NCBI RefSeq assembly: GCF_000002865.3
Contig: NW_001865048.1
Location: forward strand, 852,787-916,786
Direction of reading: 5' to 3'
Length of the DNA: 64,000 nt
From: Monosiga brevicollis MX1
Taxonomy: Eukaryota; Opisthokonta; Choanoflagellata; Craspedida; Salpingoecidae
Under the pieces are notes generated by a model. It was not told where the DNA came from, made no database searches, and saw only the letters and a list, made by a program, of their open reading frames with translations. Position 1 is the stretch's first letter, and every line of letters starts with the position of its first letter. This document shows positions 10,696-21,242 of the stretch, piece by piece. The position numbers and the translations under genes are program-made.

Positions 10696-13600
10696 CTATT
10701 CATCAGCACCAGTATGGGACTCTAGAGCTTGCATAAAATGTAAAAGCTGTTCAGCCGAAGATGATAATTCTGAATCACGCGCGGCAGGCGGAATTAGGCT
10801 TGCCTGTCGGTTCAATGCCGCAAGATGAGAATAAGGGCGCACGGTTTCATGAGCGTATTCCAATGCAGCAGCCAGCAAACATACCAAGTGGCAAGAGAAC
10901 AGTCGATATGTATAATCAAGCCATGCTTGCGGGGCTGCATCCAACTCAATGGGGGTGTGCACCATGCCTGCGGTGTGCCAGCCCGGCTCGAGACTCCCAG
11001 ACTGAGTACGTAGATCTCGGGCAATGGCGCCAAGCACGGCCTGAAGCGATCTCTTGTGCACATGATGGGCTGCTGGAAGACTTGGCCAGATATCGTGATC
11101 GCAGGGCTGCAGACGCAAGCGCGCGCTCGGCGCAGCCACAAGCGCTCGCGTGCTACTGGTACTTTTAAGTGCGGGACGCTTGGGTGGCGGCGGTCCATGT
11201 AGCAGGTCCAGGGTTTGTGCCGTTAACGACAGCGTCATGGCGCTGTGGGGTGAGCAATTTTGGAACCGCTCTTTAGAAACTAGAATGTCTGAATCAGGAT
11301 GAGAGAGCGTGTGGCCATTGGTATGAACCAGAGGTTCCCCAGGTAGTGCGTCTTGGCACTCAAATTGACTTTTCGGACCTTGCTGATCTGGCACAAGCTC
11401 TGGTGCGCTTGTTGGCAAGGAAGGTTTCATGGTAGGACCGTGCCGAGGGGCGGTGACGACAGCAGCTCGAACAATTTCTTGTTTGAGGTTGGCGGGGGTG
11501 GTTGGCGCCAGAATTGGCGCCGATTCGTCCGAGTCGCTATCACTAATAATCTCACAATCATCCATCGCCATGTCGTTGCGTGTAGCCACGGCATGGGTTG
11601 GCTCAGCTCGGCTGGCAACTGGGCGCGCCGCAATGAGCGGCTTGGGCTGGCAGCACTGTGCTAGCTCGGCGTCATCTTCATCCAGATAGCTGTGGCCACT
11701 GACGCAGTTGCTGACATTGTCAGGGAGATGACCAACCTCCTCGTCACTCGAGCCGAGGCTACCCTGATCACCATCACCATCGCTGTCACCAGCAATGGGC
11801 GCAGGTATGCGTGGGGAGGCGGGCCTTTTGCAGCCTTTACGTGACCGATGTACATTGAGAGCACGCAAGGAAGAGAAGCTGGAGCCGCATGTACATTTGA
11901 CGTCAGTCGTTTGCGACACCGTTGCTCGGTGGTGTGGCTGTCGGCGCACCACCGGACACGAGACTTGGTGCTGGAGAAAGTTTGTGACCTGAGCATAAGC
12001 GCGCCCGCATGGGCACACGTGGGTCGTGTCTGCCGCCATTTGAGCAACCGGTTGAGCGGCTGAGGCCGCGCTCTGGGCTGCAGGCATGGCCGAACTGGAA
12101 GGGGAAGAAGGCAGCGTATGCCAAACATGTGTGGGACTTGCAACATTCGCTTCGTTGCCACTTGCGTCAGAAGATGATAAAAGGCCATCATCATCATGTT
12201 CGTTGTCATGTTCGTTGTCATGTTCGTCCTCATCCTCATCCTCATCCTCATCCTCATCCTCATCCTCACCATCGCTGTCGCCAGGGCCTGGGTCATCATG
12301 GTCAACGGGTGCGCGGGCGGTCGCTTCGCCCGCAGTCGTAGTAAACATGTTCAGCTGGCTTGCAACTTTGTCGCGCTTGCTTTCATCAAAATGAGGTTGG
12401 CGAGCAGGGCAAGCTCGCTGGTGCCCAGACAGGGCACGCGTGCTACGAAACAGACGATTACACGCGCACCGAACAAGTCCTGTGCCAGCCCCCGTAGCCA
12501 CGGGAACAGGATGCCGTTGACTGGCTGACTTGCTCTTCACCAATGACACGTGAGCTTGAACATGCGCTACCTTGCCGGACGAGCCCTTGTCGATCGGGGT
12601 ATTCGCGTGTTGCTCGGACCGGGGTGCAACCCTGTTCGTTTGGGCCGGAGAGATGCCCACGTTTCCGACATTGCACGCACAAGAGCGCCGGTGAGCACCA
12701 AGTGCCCGCGCGTTGCGGAAAGGACGACCGCATTCACAGCGGAGGAGGTCATTTCGCTTCAGCACAGCGGGGCAGAGCTCCTTGTGACTTTTTAGGTCTC
12801 GAGAGAACCGAAAGCTCTGGCCACACGGACAAGCCAAGAGCTCGGGGTGGCGATGGCGCAAGTGCATCGTCAGGCCGCGGCTGCTGTGGCATTCAAAGCT
12901 TTTGTCAGAACAATAAGGGCAAACAAAAGTGGTCGAATCAGACTGTGAGGAGGGCCTGGATGGCGACATCGTCTGAAACAAGCTTGGCGGGGATGCCAGA
13001 GTGGGCGGATCAGGCCCAGCTGGCCCGTGGGAGGACGAGGGGGAAATTTGCACAGCAGATGATTCCAAATCTGCGGAGGGCGAAGGTTGAGTCGGGGATG
13101 GTCCTGCTGTGTCACGACGCGAGCCCGCGTCTGAGCCGATGTCCGACTCTTGGTCAAGAACGATTGGCGGCGACGCCGGTGTCTCCGGAAAAAGCACTGA
13201 TGTAGATAGAGGCAGGTCACTCATGTCAAAGGCAGGCGCGGAGCGGCGACGCTGACCACGACACAGGTGGCAAAGGAAATCTGTGGCTAACAGGGCGGAA
13301 GGATCGGACTTTTCAACACATGCACGATGAAGGTTGGTGCCACAAAGACTGCAGGTGATGAGGCCTTCGGCCGACCAGGCGCCCATGGCATTGCATAGGC
13401 AATTGACAGACCGAGTATCGAGCCTGGGGGCAGAGCTGCTCGGGATTGAGCATGGAGATTTTGAAGAGACGGGGACAGCGAGACAGAGAGACAGAGAGAT
13501 GAGTGTGGCATCGAGACAAGGCAGTGCAGCGCAAGGGTGCTTGGGTTTGCTTGCGTACCGGCGAGGCTCAGGCGGACGAAGCTTTGCGCAAATGCTATCG

Positions 13601-14319
13601 TGGGTCGGCACGATCTGAGCGCGGGTAAGGATGCAGAGCATGGGAACGGCGCCTTCGTAAGAGGCGGAGCTGTGCTTTTGGGTACCCAAGGCATGTGCGA
13701 GTTCTTGGGCGCGCCGGCTTTGCCGGAGGTTTTGTTGCTTCCAAAAGGCGAGGGCGGTTTTATCCGCGTCAGATTGGGTAACGAGGGCGACAACACCGCC
13801 CTCGGGCGTGATGTCCACAGCGGCGACGGAGATGGCTTGGATGAGGGTAGTGGCAAGGCCATGTCGACGGTAGGCTGGGTCATCTCGCACCGCAATGGCT
13901 AGAACGTTGGCCACAGTTGCCCCAGTGCCGTAGCGGGCCAGGATGAAGAGGGCGCCGGCAACCACCTCGGCATCCTTGAGTGCAAGCAGGGTCAAGGTCT
14001 GGCGGAAAGTGAAGACGAGGTGGTGAAGATGGCCTCCAGCCTTGAGGCCTGGTAACTCTTTAGCACAGAGACCTTTGAAGGCGGCCAGGGCAGGGGTTTG
14101 CTCAGCCGACGTTGTTGAGCCGCGCCAGAGCTGAAAGTGGTACGGTCCTCGTGTCTGGGGCAAGACGGCGCGGATTTGCATCAAGTCGGCTTCCTGCAGC
14201 AAATCCGGCTCTGTCGTACAGCATTGATGAATGAGGCGATCCCATTGGCCCCGTGCGATGGTGGGTTTGCCAGCATGCTCCTTTAGGCTGGCGCTTCGCC
14301 GATTTCGACGTCCCGCCAT
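10696..14319 (-). CDS. GNAT acetyltransferase, PHD finger and CxC-type zinc finger protein (about 1166 residues)
   Basis: Predicted chromatin-associated acetyltransferase. The first ATG in the long frame is at 14319. A GNAT fold lies at about 13620-14140: the acetyl-CoA loop reads AIAVRDDPAYRRHGLATTLI, with RRHGLA fitting the R/Q-x-x-G-x-A motif. A PHD finger follows near 13260-13400 (CLCNAMG, CSLCGTNLHRAC, CHLC; the C4-H-C3 pattern). Then comes one classical finger (CPYC with HLRHRH, about 12865-12935) and five fingers of the form CxC-x12-Hx4-5C: CPCGQSF, CECGRPF, CACNRLF, CPCGRAY and CTCGSSF, spread over about 11830-12840. An acidic ED repeat lies at 12213-12290. A 123-base intron at 13436-13558 fits GT-AG, has a long pyrimidine tract and is in phase, although it has no stop codon. 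The C-terminal 120 residues look helical and are unknown to me. A role in histone acetylation is inferred from the domain mix only. Confidence 0.75.
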   Translation of the reverse strand: MAGRRNRRSASLKEHAGKPTIARGQWDRLIHQCCTTEPDLLQEADLMQIRAVLPQTRGPYHFQLWRGSTTSAEQTPALAAFKGLCAKELPGLKAGGHLHHLVFTFRQTLTLLALKDAEVVAGALFILARYGTGATVANVLAIAVRDDPAYRRHGLATTLIQAISVAAVDITPEGGVVALVTQSDADKTALAFWKQQNLRQSRRAQELAHALGTQKHSSASYEGAVPMLCILTRAQIVPTHDSICAKLRPPEPRRYASKPKHPCAALPCLDATLISLSLCLAVPVSSKSPCSIPSSSAPRLDTRSVNCLCNAMGAWSAEGLITCSLCGTNLHRACVEKSDPSALLATDFLCHLCRGQRRRSAPAFDMSDLPLSTSVLFPETPASPPIVLDQESDIGSDAGSRRDTAGPSPTQPSPSADLESSAVQISPSSSHGPAGPDPPTLASPPSLFQTMSPSRPSSQSDSTTFVCPYCSDKSFECHSSRGLTMHLRHRHPELLACPCGQSFRFSRDLKSHKELCPAVLKRNDLLRCECGRPFRNARALGAHRRSCACNVGNVGISPAQTNRVAPRSEQHANTPIDKGSSGKVAHVQAHVSLVKSKSASQRHPVPVATGAGTGLVRCACNRLFRSTRALSGHQRACPARQPHFDESKRDKVASQLNMFTTTAGEATARAPVDHDDPGPGDSDGEDEDEDEDEDEDEDEHDNEHDNEHDDDGLLSSSDASGNEANVASPTHVWHTLPSSPSSSAMPAAQSAASAAQPVAQMAADTTHVCPCGRAYAQVTNFLQHQVSCPVVRRQPHHRATVSQTTDVKCTCGSSFSSLRALNVHRSRKGCKRPASPRIPAPIAGDSDGDGDQGSLGSSDEEVGHLPDNVSNCVSGHSYLDEDDAELAQCCQPKPLIAARPVASRAEPTHAVATRNDMAMDDCEIISDSDSDESAPILAPTTPANLKQEIVRAAVVTAPRHGPTMKPSLPTSAPELVPDQQGPKSQFECQDALPGEPLVHTNGHTLSHPDSDILVSKERFQNCSPHSAMTLSLTAQTLDLLHGPPPPKRPALKSTSSTRALVAAPSARLRLQPCDHDIWPSLPAAHHVHKRSLQAVLGAIARDLRTQSGSLEPGWHTAGMVHTPIELDAAPQAWLDYTYRLFSCHLVCLLAAALEYAHETVRPYSHLAALNRQASLIPPAARDSELSSSAEQLLHFMQALESHTGADE
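12213..12290. repeat. Trinucleotide/hexanucleotide repeat coding for an acidic tract
   Basis: The plus strand has TCATCC repeated, preceded by three copies of a TTCGTTGTCATG-like unit. On the coding (minus) strand this gives alternating Glu-Asp followed by repeated EHDN units inside the zinc finger protein. Confidence 0.85.
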
Positions 14320-14620
14320 GCTCGTGGGGGGCGGATCGCTCACACACGATCTGCACGGGCGTTGGCGCTGGCTCAAGACCTGGGCATAAGAGAGCTGAGC
14401 GGCATGCTGCGCGCAATGCCCGCAATCAAGGCAGAGTACCCTAGAGCAAAATTTCACTCACAGGCCTCCCGCCCTCATACCCCCCGCGATCCTTCAAGCC
14501 CCAGACGCCAAGTGCACAGCAAATGCAGCAGACAACCAACGCAGCACGGCATGCACACTGTAGCACCAAGGCACCACGGCACCAAGGCACCAAGGCACCA
14601 AGGCAGTCAACCACAGAGCG

Positions 14621-14689
<69 letters not shown>

Positions 14690-15602
14690 CACAGAGGCAC
14701 AGAGGCGCAGAGACACACAGAGAGACACACACCAAACGGAAATGGCGGTCGAGGAGAGATGAGAAAAGCAGAGCACGAATATAGCTAGTGGTACTACGCG
14801 TACTCTATGCTGCTGTCCATTGGTTTCTACAACTACTTGGTTTTACGCAGCAATAAGTCAACAGAGACAAGAAGTATGCTAACATCAACACCGATCAACA
14901 TGTCAGATAATTCGTAGAATAAAATATACCCCTCCATTTTAAGCATTGTTACGACCTTGAAACGTCAGCAATTACAGTTGGTAGTCTATGCTCATGCCCT
15001 TGATGGGCTGTAATTTTTGTATAGGTTTTGACGTGGTTTTCTGCATTGATAGTGATAGAGATATTTCAACCAACTTTGTCAGTCAGCAGCTCTCTGTCCC
15101 TCCCCGCAAGCGTCTCCATCTCTGATTTCAGTTACTTTTTGTTCTTCTCCCTCCACCCGGTACCGCGCTCCCTCTGATCTTGCATCCCAACTCTCCTCCG
15201 TCTCTGCGCGCCCTCCGCTCTCTCCTCTCGCTCTCGCTCCTCCGCTGCCGGTCGGTCGGTCGGTCGGTCGGTCGCTGGAAAGGGCAGCGCAGCTTTTGAA
15301 CACTGGGCGCCTGCACACCCGTTGTGGGTCTGGCCTGCGTTTGTGTTTTTTCTTGGTTTTTATCGCCCTTGCCCGTCTGTGGTCGAGTCAGCGGTGCAGA
15401 GCGCCGGTTCGTCGTCAGTGCTCGCTGCTTGGCAGTCGGCGCAACTGAATCTGGCCTCCTCTCTCCGAGACGCGGCTGCCCTCTCTCGAGCTGGTTTTAT
15501 GTGTGCGCGCGTGTACTCATAATCATACTAAAACAAGTTCCTACGCCAGGTCTCCTGCCGTCTCTCATTGCTGCGCCGCCGCCCACGTAGGGACCTGTGA
15601 CC
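14320..15602. promoter_or_regulatory. Divergent region between the acetyltransferase and NDUFV1 genes
   Basis: About 1.3 kb upstream of both genes. It holds AAGGCACC-type octamer repeats at about 14563-14605, a long GA tract, an AT-richer stretch at about 14780-15070, and a GGTC tetramer run at 15249-15274. The pyrimidine-rich stretch just before 15603 probably belongs to the NDUFV1 leader. No reliable gene is present. Confidence 0.55.
14624..14688. repeat. GA dinucleotide microsatellite
   Basis: An unbroken AG/GA run of about 65 bases, followed by CAGAGG-type units up to about 14725. Confidence 0.95.
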
Positions 15603-17081
15603 ATGTCGATGCTCCTGCGTTACGCGGCGGGTGCCACCAAGCCCTCTGTGGCGGTGCGCGCCTGCACTGGTGCCGTTCGCCACTATGGTGGCCTCGCGGA
15701 CGACGACCGTGTTTTCCAGAACCTGTACGGTCGCCACGACTGGGGCCTCAAGGGTGCTCTCAAGCGCGTACGTCCTGTCCTGGATCGTGCTGGTCCCTCA
15801 GGGGGTGTGGTTTTTGTTGTCAGGGGCTGGTTGGGTTGACCTCACGTTTCCCCGTTGCTCTGCTTTTTCTGCCGAGCAGGGTACCTGGTACAAGACAAAG
15901 AACATTGTTGAAGCTGGCTCCGACTTTATTCTGGACGAGGTCAAGAAGTCAGGTCTCCGTGGTCGTGGCGGTGCTGGTTTCCCCTCAGGCCTCAAGTGGT
16001 CTTTCATGAACAAGCCCAGCGACGGCAGGTCGGTCCCTCTTTTGCGCATGTTGTACCCATGGTGAATACCCGACCCGCGAGTCTGACTCTCTCCCCCTTT
16101 TTTTTTCTGCCATGGACTGGCGGGTCTACAGGCCAAAGTATCTCGTTGTCAATGCAGATGAGGGCGAGCCCGGTACCTGCAAGGATCGTGAGATTATGCG
16201 TCACGACCCCCACACGCTGCTGGAGGGCTGCCTGGTGGCCGGTCGTGCCATGGGCGCCCAAGCCGCCTACATTTACATTCGTGGCGAGTTTTTCCAGGAG
16301 GCATCCAACCTTCAGGTTGCCATCAATGAAGCTTATGACAAGGGTCTCATTGGCAAGAACGCTTGCGGTTCAGGCTATGACTTTGACATCTTCCTTTTCC
16401 GCGGCGCCGGTGCTTACATTTGCGGCGAGGAGACGGCCTTGATCGAGTCGATCGAGGGCAAGACGGGCAAGCCCCGCCTCAAACCTCCATTCCCGGCTGA
16501 TGTCGGTCTCTTTGGTTGCCCCACCACTGTCGCCAACGTCGAGACTGTGGCCGTGGCCCCCACCATCTGCCGTCGCGGTGGCGATTGGTTCGCCAGCTTT
16601 GGTCGTGAGCGCAACAGCGGTACCAAGCTCTTTGCCATCTCGGGTAATGTCAACAAGCCCTGCGTCGTCGAGGAGGAGATGTCCATCTCCCTGCGCGAGC
16701 TTTTGGAGAAGCACTGCGGCGGTGTGACTGGTGGTTGGGACAACCTGCTGGGTGTCATTCCCGGTGGCTCTTCCGTCCCCGTCCTGCCCAAGCACATTTG
16801 CGATGATGTCATGATGGATTTCGATGCCCTTGTCGCTGAGAAGTCGGGTCTCGGTACTGCCGCTGTCATTGTCATGGACAAGAGCCAGGACATTATCGAC
16901 TGCATTGCTCGTCTTTCGGATTTCTACGTGCACGAGTCGTGTGGCCAGGTGCGTTTGCGTTTTGAAACCCAAGACTTGATTCAACTATGAACTTGCTCTG
17001 TTTGGTTGAGCTTTAAACTCCATGCCGGGTGTACCGCGCCCACTCACGTCCTTGTTATTGCTTTCTCTTTTGTGGCTTGTT

Positions 17082-17114
<33 letters not shown>

Positions 17115-17397
17115 TTTTCCTCTCCCCATCTTCTAGTGCACACCTTGCCGTGAGGGCACAACTTGGTTGTCCAAGGTGATGCGCCGCTTTGTGAGTGGCG
17201 ACGCCGATAAGGAGGAGATTGACATGCTGTACGAGCTGACGCGCCAGATTGAGGGTCACACCATCTGTGCCCTTGGCGATGCCGCCGCCTGGCCCGTGCA
17301 AGGCCTGATTCGCCACTTCCGCCCAGAGATTGAGGCCCGCATTGACGCCTACAACCAGAACAAGGCAGCCGCCATTCTGGATGCAGCCACCAACTAG
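15603..17397 (+). CDS. NDUFV1: NADH:ubiquinone oxidoreductase 51 kDa subunit, mitochondrial complex I (4 exons)
   Basis: Catalytic flavoprotein of complex I: it binds NADH and FMN and carries iron-sulfur cluster N3. Exons are 15603-15767, 15880-16028, 16132-16948 and 17137-17397, all in phase. The N-terminus ([10 protein letters not shown], then [13 protein letters not shown]) looks like a mitochondrial targeting peptide. Family signatures are clear: [20 protein letters not shown] (FMN/NADH site), [37 protein letters not shown], and the cluster ligands ESCGQCTPCREG split across the last intron, with the fourth cysteine in [13 protein letters not shown]. Length, about 463 residues, is normal for the family. 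The last intron has a poly-T run before its acceptor. A second downstream ATG is possible as a start but would remove part of the presequence. Confidence 0.97.
17083..17113. repeat. Poly-T run in the last NDUFV1 intron
   Basis: An almost pure T run of about 31 bases about 25 bases before the exon 4 acceptor. It extends the polypyrimidine tract and is a likely slippage site. Confidence 0.9.
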
Positions 17398-19330
17398 AGC
17401 GGCACCTACCTCTTTCTGGCATTGAGCCTTGAACGTTGGCATGCCCATGCTGCGCTCACGAACGGGCAATGTCGCCCTCGTCAAAACAGCAGCTGGGTCA
17501 AGGCGAGCTCTATAACGTGTTTCCTTTTTTTCTTTGCGGGCCCGTGCCTTTGCTCGACCTTGCATCTTATGGACGCTCCTCTTTCCTCGGCTCTGTGCAC
17601 ATCACACCTTACTTTTTCTAATGTGGCCGCTTGACCCTGTACTTGATCCTTTGTTCCTTTCCTCCTTTTTGTTTGCTTGCATCGTTGCCACTGCGTGCCT
17701 CGATACCTTCCCGAGCTTTTGTCCCAGCTGCGGCAGAGTGTAATGATGTTGTGTTTGCCTCTGCTCATTTTGTGTATGGTGTTATCTCGTGTGGGTGGGC
17801 ACCTGCCCCAATGCTCTCCTTGGGTTGGATGAAGGGGAGCAGTCGCCTTAGCTACTTGTTCTTGTTCCTTCTTGGTCTCTCCCCCCACGCTGGTGCGTTG
17901 GACAGAGCAGTGCCTTTTACACATGAAGTGATCGACAACAATTTACCAACAATTCCGACGCCTTCCTTTCCGATAGCTGCCCGCGCCCTCAACGCTGGCA
18001 CACACCGCACAACGAACACAAAGGTTGTCAGAAACGCCATCAACATCATCTTCACACATCTGTTGTTACCTTTCTTCTTCTTCTTTGATAACACCACCAA
18101 GTCTTTCAATTTCTCTCTGAGCGCCGCTCAAACCGTTCTGCGCCCAAACACCATCGCGCAGCGGTCTAGGAGGTGGACTGGTGTGGCTGGCAGGGCCGGG
18201 GATCAGGATGCTGGAATTTTAGATCCGTGACAGCGTTTCGGCATCCTTGACTTGTTGTCTTTGACATGTGAGTACACACAATGCCGCCCCCGCCCGCACG
18301 GCTGACGCTCTCGCGCAAGAATAAGGCGCGCAAAGAGCATGGGCGACCCGCACACTCGTCCGGCCTTCAACCCATTCGCGCCAGCCAAGAACCTGAGCAT
18401 ATTCCCAAGCGCGCCAAGCATGCTACTCGAGAGCCTGCTGCGGCTCTGTCGCAGGTCGCAGCCACGACACATGTTCGAGATGCCTCTCCACCCCCAACGC
18501 GCTTCTGGACCGGTTCGCCTCGATCCCCTCGGTCCCCGCGGGCTTCCTGGGTCGCCCACTCGCCTGCTACAAGCAAGCGGCAACCCCGCACGCCGCCCCA
18601 CAACCCCTCAGCCTCCCCGGGGCTCGCCAAACCACCGCCCGAGCCGGCAAGCATCGATGCCACTCGCCGCATTGAAGCCACCTTCTGGTTCTTGCTGGAT
18701 GACTACAACCATCGCCATCAGAAACCCCTTGCGCACACGCCCAACACTGTTTGAGCAGAATGTCTGACCGCCTGCCATCTCGACTTTGATGTGGCCCATC
18801 TGGGTGTTAAAGCTCCCATTTCTTCTTCTTTTTTTTTTCCTTTTTTTCTTGTAACTTGGTTCCTTTGATTTTGATAATTCTCGATGCTGCGCGTCCTTTC
18901 CCGCCGACCGCCTGCGGTCAAACCTCACAGTCAGCTGTGCTTTTGTAAATTGACATCCAGGCATGCCAATTTCCAGACTCTACTGCATCAGGCCACCCCA
19001 CGAATCATCCGCTTGAAACACCTTTGCTGCTTTGCTGAACACCTTCTGATTCACGATTCAAGAAAAAAAAGAAAACGGTCTCAAACACATGCATGCGTGC
19101 TTGCACGTTGAGGTTGTTGGTTGCGGGGTTGACACTGTGCGCGCGCGGTGTTGGCGCATTTGCACGTCTTGCCTCTCTTTTTGCTGGCCAGCCAGGTGCT
19201 GTGCACACCGCGGGGCGCACGGTTGATCCGCTGCCTTCAAGGCAGGCACGGGCAATATCCAAACACGGGCGCGCCGCGCGAAGCTCTGCTCAACAACGAT
19301 CACAAAGGGCCTGTAGCACACCTTGAGATC
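17398..19330. other. Intergenic region between NDUFV1 and the sulfotransferase
   Basis: About 1.9 kb. It begins with the NDUFV1 3' untranslated region, rich in T and C. One arginine/proline-rich frame at 18281-18754 is listed separately. The last 300 bases probably form the sulfotransferase leader. A frame at 17631-18230 is low-complexity and not credible. Confidence 0.5.
18281..18754 (+). CDS. Possible small basic proline/serine-rich protein (157 residues)
   Basis: A single open frame from an ATG. The protein is rich in Pro, Arg, Ser and Ala with an SPRSPRSPR run, and ends with a more ordered segment (RRIEATFWFLLDDYNH). I recognise no family. Overlapping frames are open on the other strand, as is common in GC-rich DNA, so it may not be a gene. 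If real it would be a nuclear or disordered protein by composition only. Confidence 0.35.
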   Translation: MPPPPARLTLSRKNKARKEHGRPAHSSGLQPIRASQEPEHIPKRAKHATREPAAALSQVAATTHVRDASPPPTRFWTGSPRSPRSPRASWVAHSPATSKRQPRTPPHNPSASPGLAKPPPEPASIDATRRIEATFWFLLDDYNHRHQKPLAHTPNTV

Positions 19331-21201
19331 ATGGCAGGCGCGATGCGGCATTCGCGCCTGCTACTCATTGGCCTGCTGGTCGGGGGCTCCATTCTGCTCA
19401 ACCTCGTATTCATTTGGCGCAGCATGCACAGCGGAACCGTAGACCCCAGGCTTACTGCCGTGCATTTACCTCACCCACGACAGGCTCCCGAGAACCCCGC
19501 TGCGGTGCGTCCTGATGAGCGCCTGCCACGTGAAGAGCGCCAGCCCTACCGACCAGTCCCCGCCCCCGCCCCGCCACCCCTGCCAGCGAAAGATGCGCAA
19601 CTCGATAAAGGTGAAAATTCTCCCCACGGCGACGACGACCTGATACGCGATGCGCCTCTTGAAGCACAACCCAAAGCCGGCTCAGACCTCTTGCCCCTTC
19701 CTTCAACGACCCCGACGAGCCGGCCAGCGCGAGCCCAGTCAACACCGGCGCAAACCCACCGCAGCGCTGCAGCCCAACGAGCAGTCCTGCCCACGCAACG
19801 CCAGGATACTCTGGCCAACCTTCGCACCGACCGGGATCGGGGGCATGCTCTCATCGACCAACGTGATGCCTTGGGCCGCTGTACTGGGCCAGCTCGGCGA
19901 GTCGTCTACGTCAAAACGCACAAGACTGGCAGCTCCACGCTCACCAATATATTTCATCGCTATGCGGAAAAGCATCACCTGCGCACGGTCTTGCCCAAAG
20001 GCAACACCTTCCTCGGATGGCCTCGCAGTGCGGGCATCCCCACCTCCTATGTCGAGCTTCCCAACACCCGTGACGGCTACGACATGTTTTGCAGCGCCCA
20101 CACGCGCTATCACCGCGAGTATATCTCACAGATCGTGCCCGATGCTCACTATGTGACAATTTTGCGCGAGCCTACCTCACACTTCAAATCTTCCTGGCGC
20201 TATTGGGATGTTCCGGGGCACATCAAGCGCGTCTCCAACCTTGATGTCACATGGCAAAAATTTCTTGACGACCCAGACTACTGGTTCACCAAGGGCCTCA
20301 AGGGTGATCGTGACCTGCTGCACAACAGCGTGGCCTTTGACTTTGGTTTTGCTCACAACTACAGTCAAGCCGACGCCGATGACTTGCGTGCGCACTTGGC
20401 AACCTTTAGCTTGGTGCTCATTACAGAGTACATGGATGAGTCCCTAGTCTTACTCAAACGCAAGCTCTGTTGGGACCTGGACGACGTGGTTTACTTTGCG
20501 CTCAAAGTTAGCCGACATCGGCCACGCGAGCCCTTAGACCCACTATTGCGACAAAAAATCTTGGCCCTCAACTGGGTCGACGCGCAGCTCTACCAGCACT
20601 TTAACCACAGCTTGTGGCAACAAATTGCGGCTGAGAAGGACTTTGAGGCCGAAGTTGCCGAGTTTCGCCGTCGCAAAGATCTGCTGTCAGTGCAGTGCGC
20701 TGACACGGCCCCCCTCGACGAAGAGGCGCACCGCTACGCGCTCATGGAGCAGAAGCTAACAGACCCCGAGCGACAATGCCACCTGGCTCAGGTTTGAATC
20801 TCTCCCCACGACGTGCTTGATGACTGCCCCTCTTTGCACATGCTCTAAGCCCCGCTGCCCGCCTGCACTGTGCCATGCCCGCTGCCTGCAGATGGACTCG
20901 GTGGCCTTTGTGCGCTACCTGAAGCATGCGTCCGGTGCCCCAGACCCCGAGTGCTGGAACCCGGGCAACTGGCGCAAGCGGCAGGTCGTCTACATCAAGA
21001 CCCACAAAACAGGCAGCTCAACGCTCACGAATATCTTCCATCGCGTCGCCTACCGCAACAAGGCGCGGCCCGTCCTGCCGATCAATAATCTTTATCTCGG
21101 TAAGGGGCAGTGTGCAAATGCACTTGTCCAACCTCAATTCTTGCAGACCACCCCTGGCACGGCTTTTGACAGCTACCCCGCTGAACGGCCCCCGGCTTGT
21201 C

Positions 21202-21242
<41 letters not shown>

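Noticed and set aside
12009-12528. Plus-strand serine/histidine repeat frames
   Set aside because: They are antisense shadows of the Glu-Asp repeat in the acetyltransferase gene.
14624-14688. Repeat arrays considered as CRISPR or telomere-like
   Set aside because: Plain dinucleotide runs with no unique spacers or telomere units.
17631-18230. 199-codon plus-strand frame after NDUFV1
   Set aside because: Low-complexity, T-rich codons typical of an untranslated region; starts at a non-ATG codon.
20792-20891. Break between two separate sulfotransferase genes
   Set aside because: The segment has GT-AG borders in phase, and the joined linker repeats the linker between domains 2 and 3.
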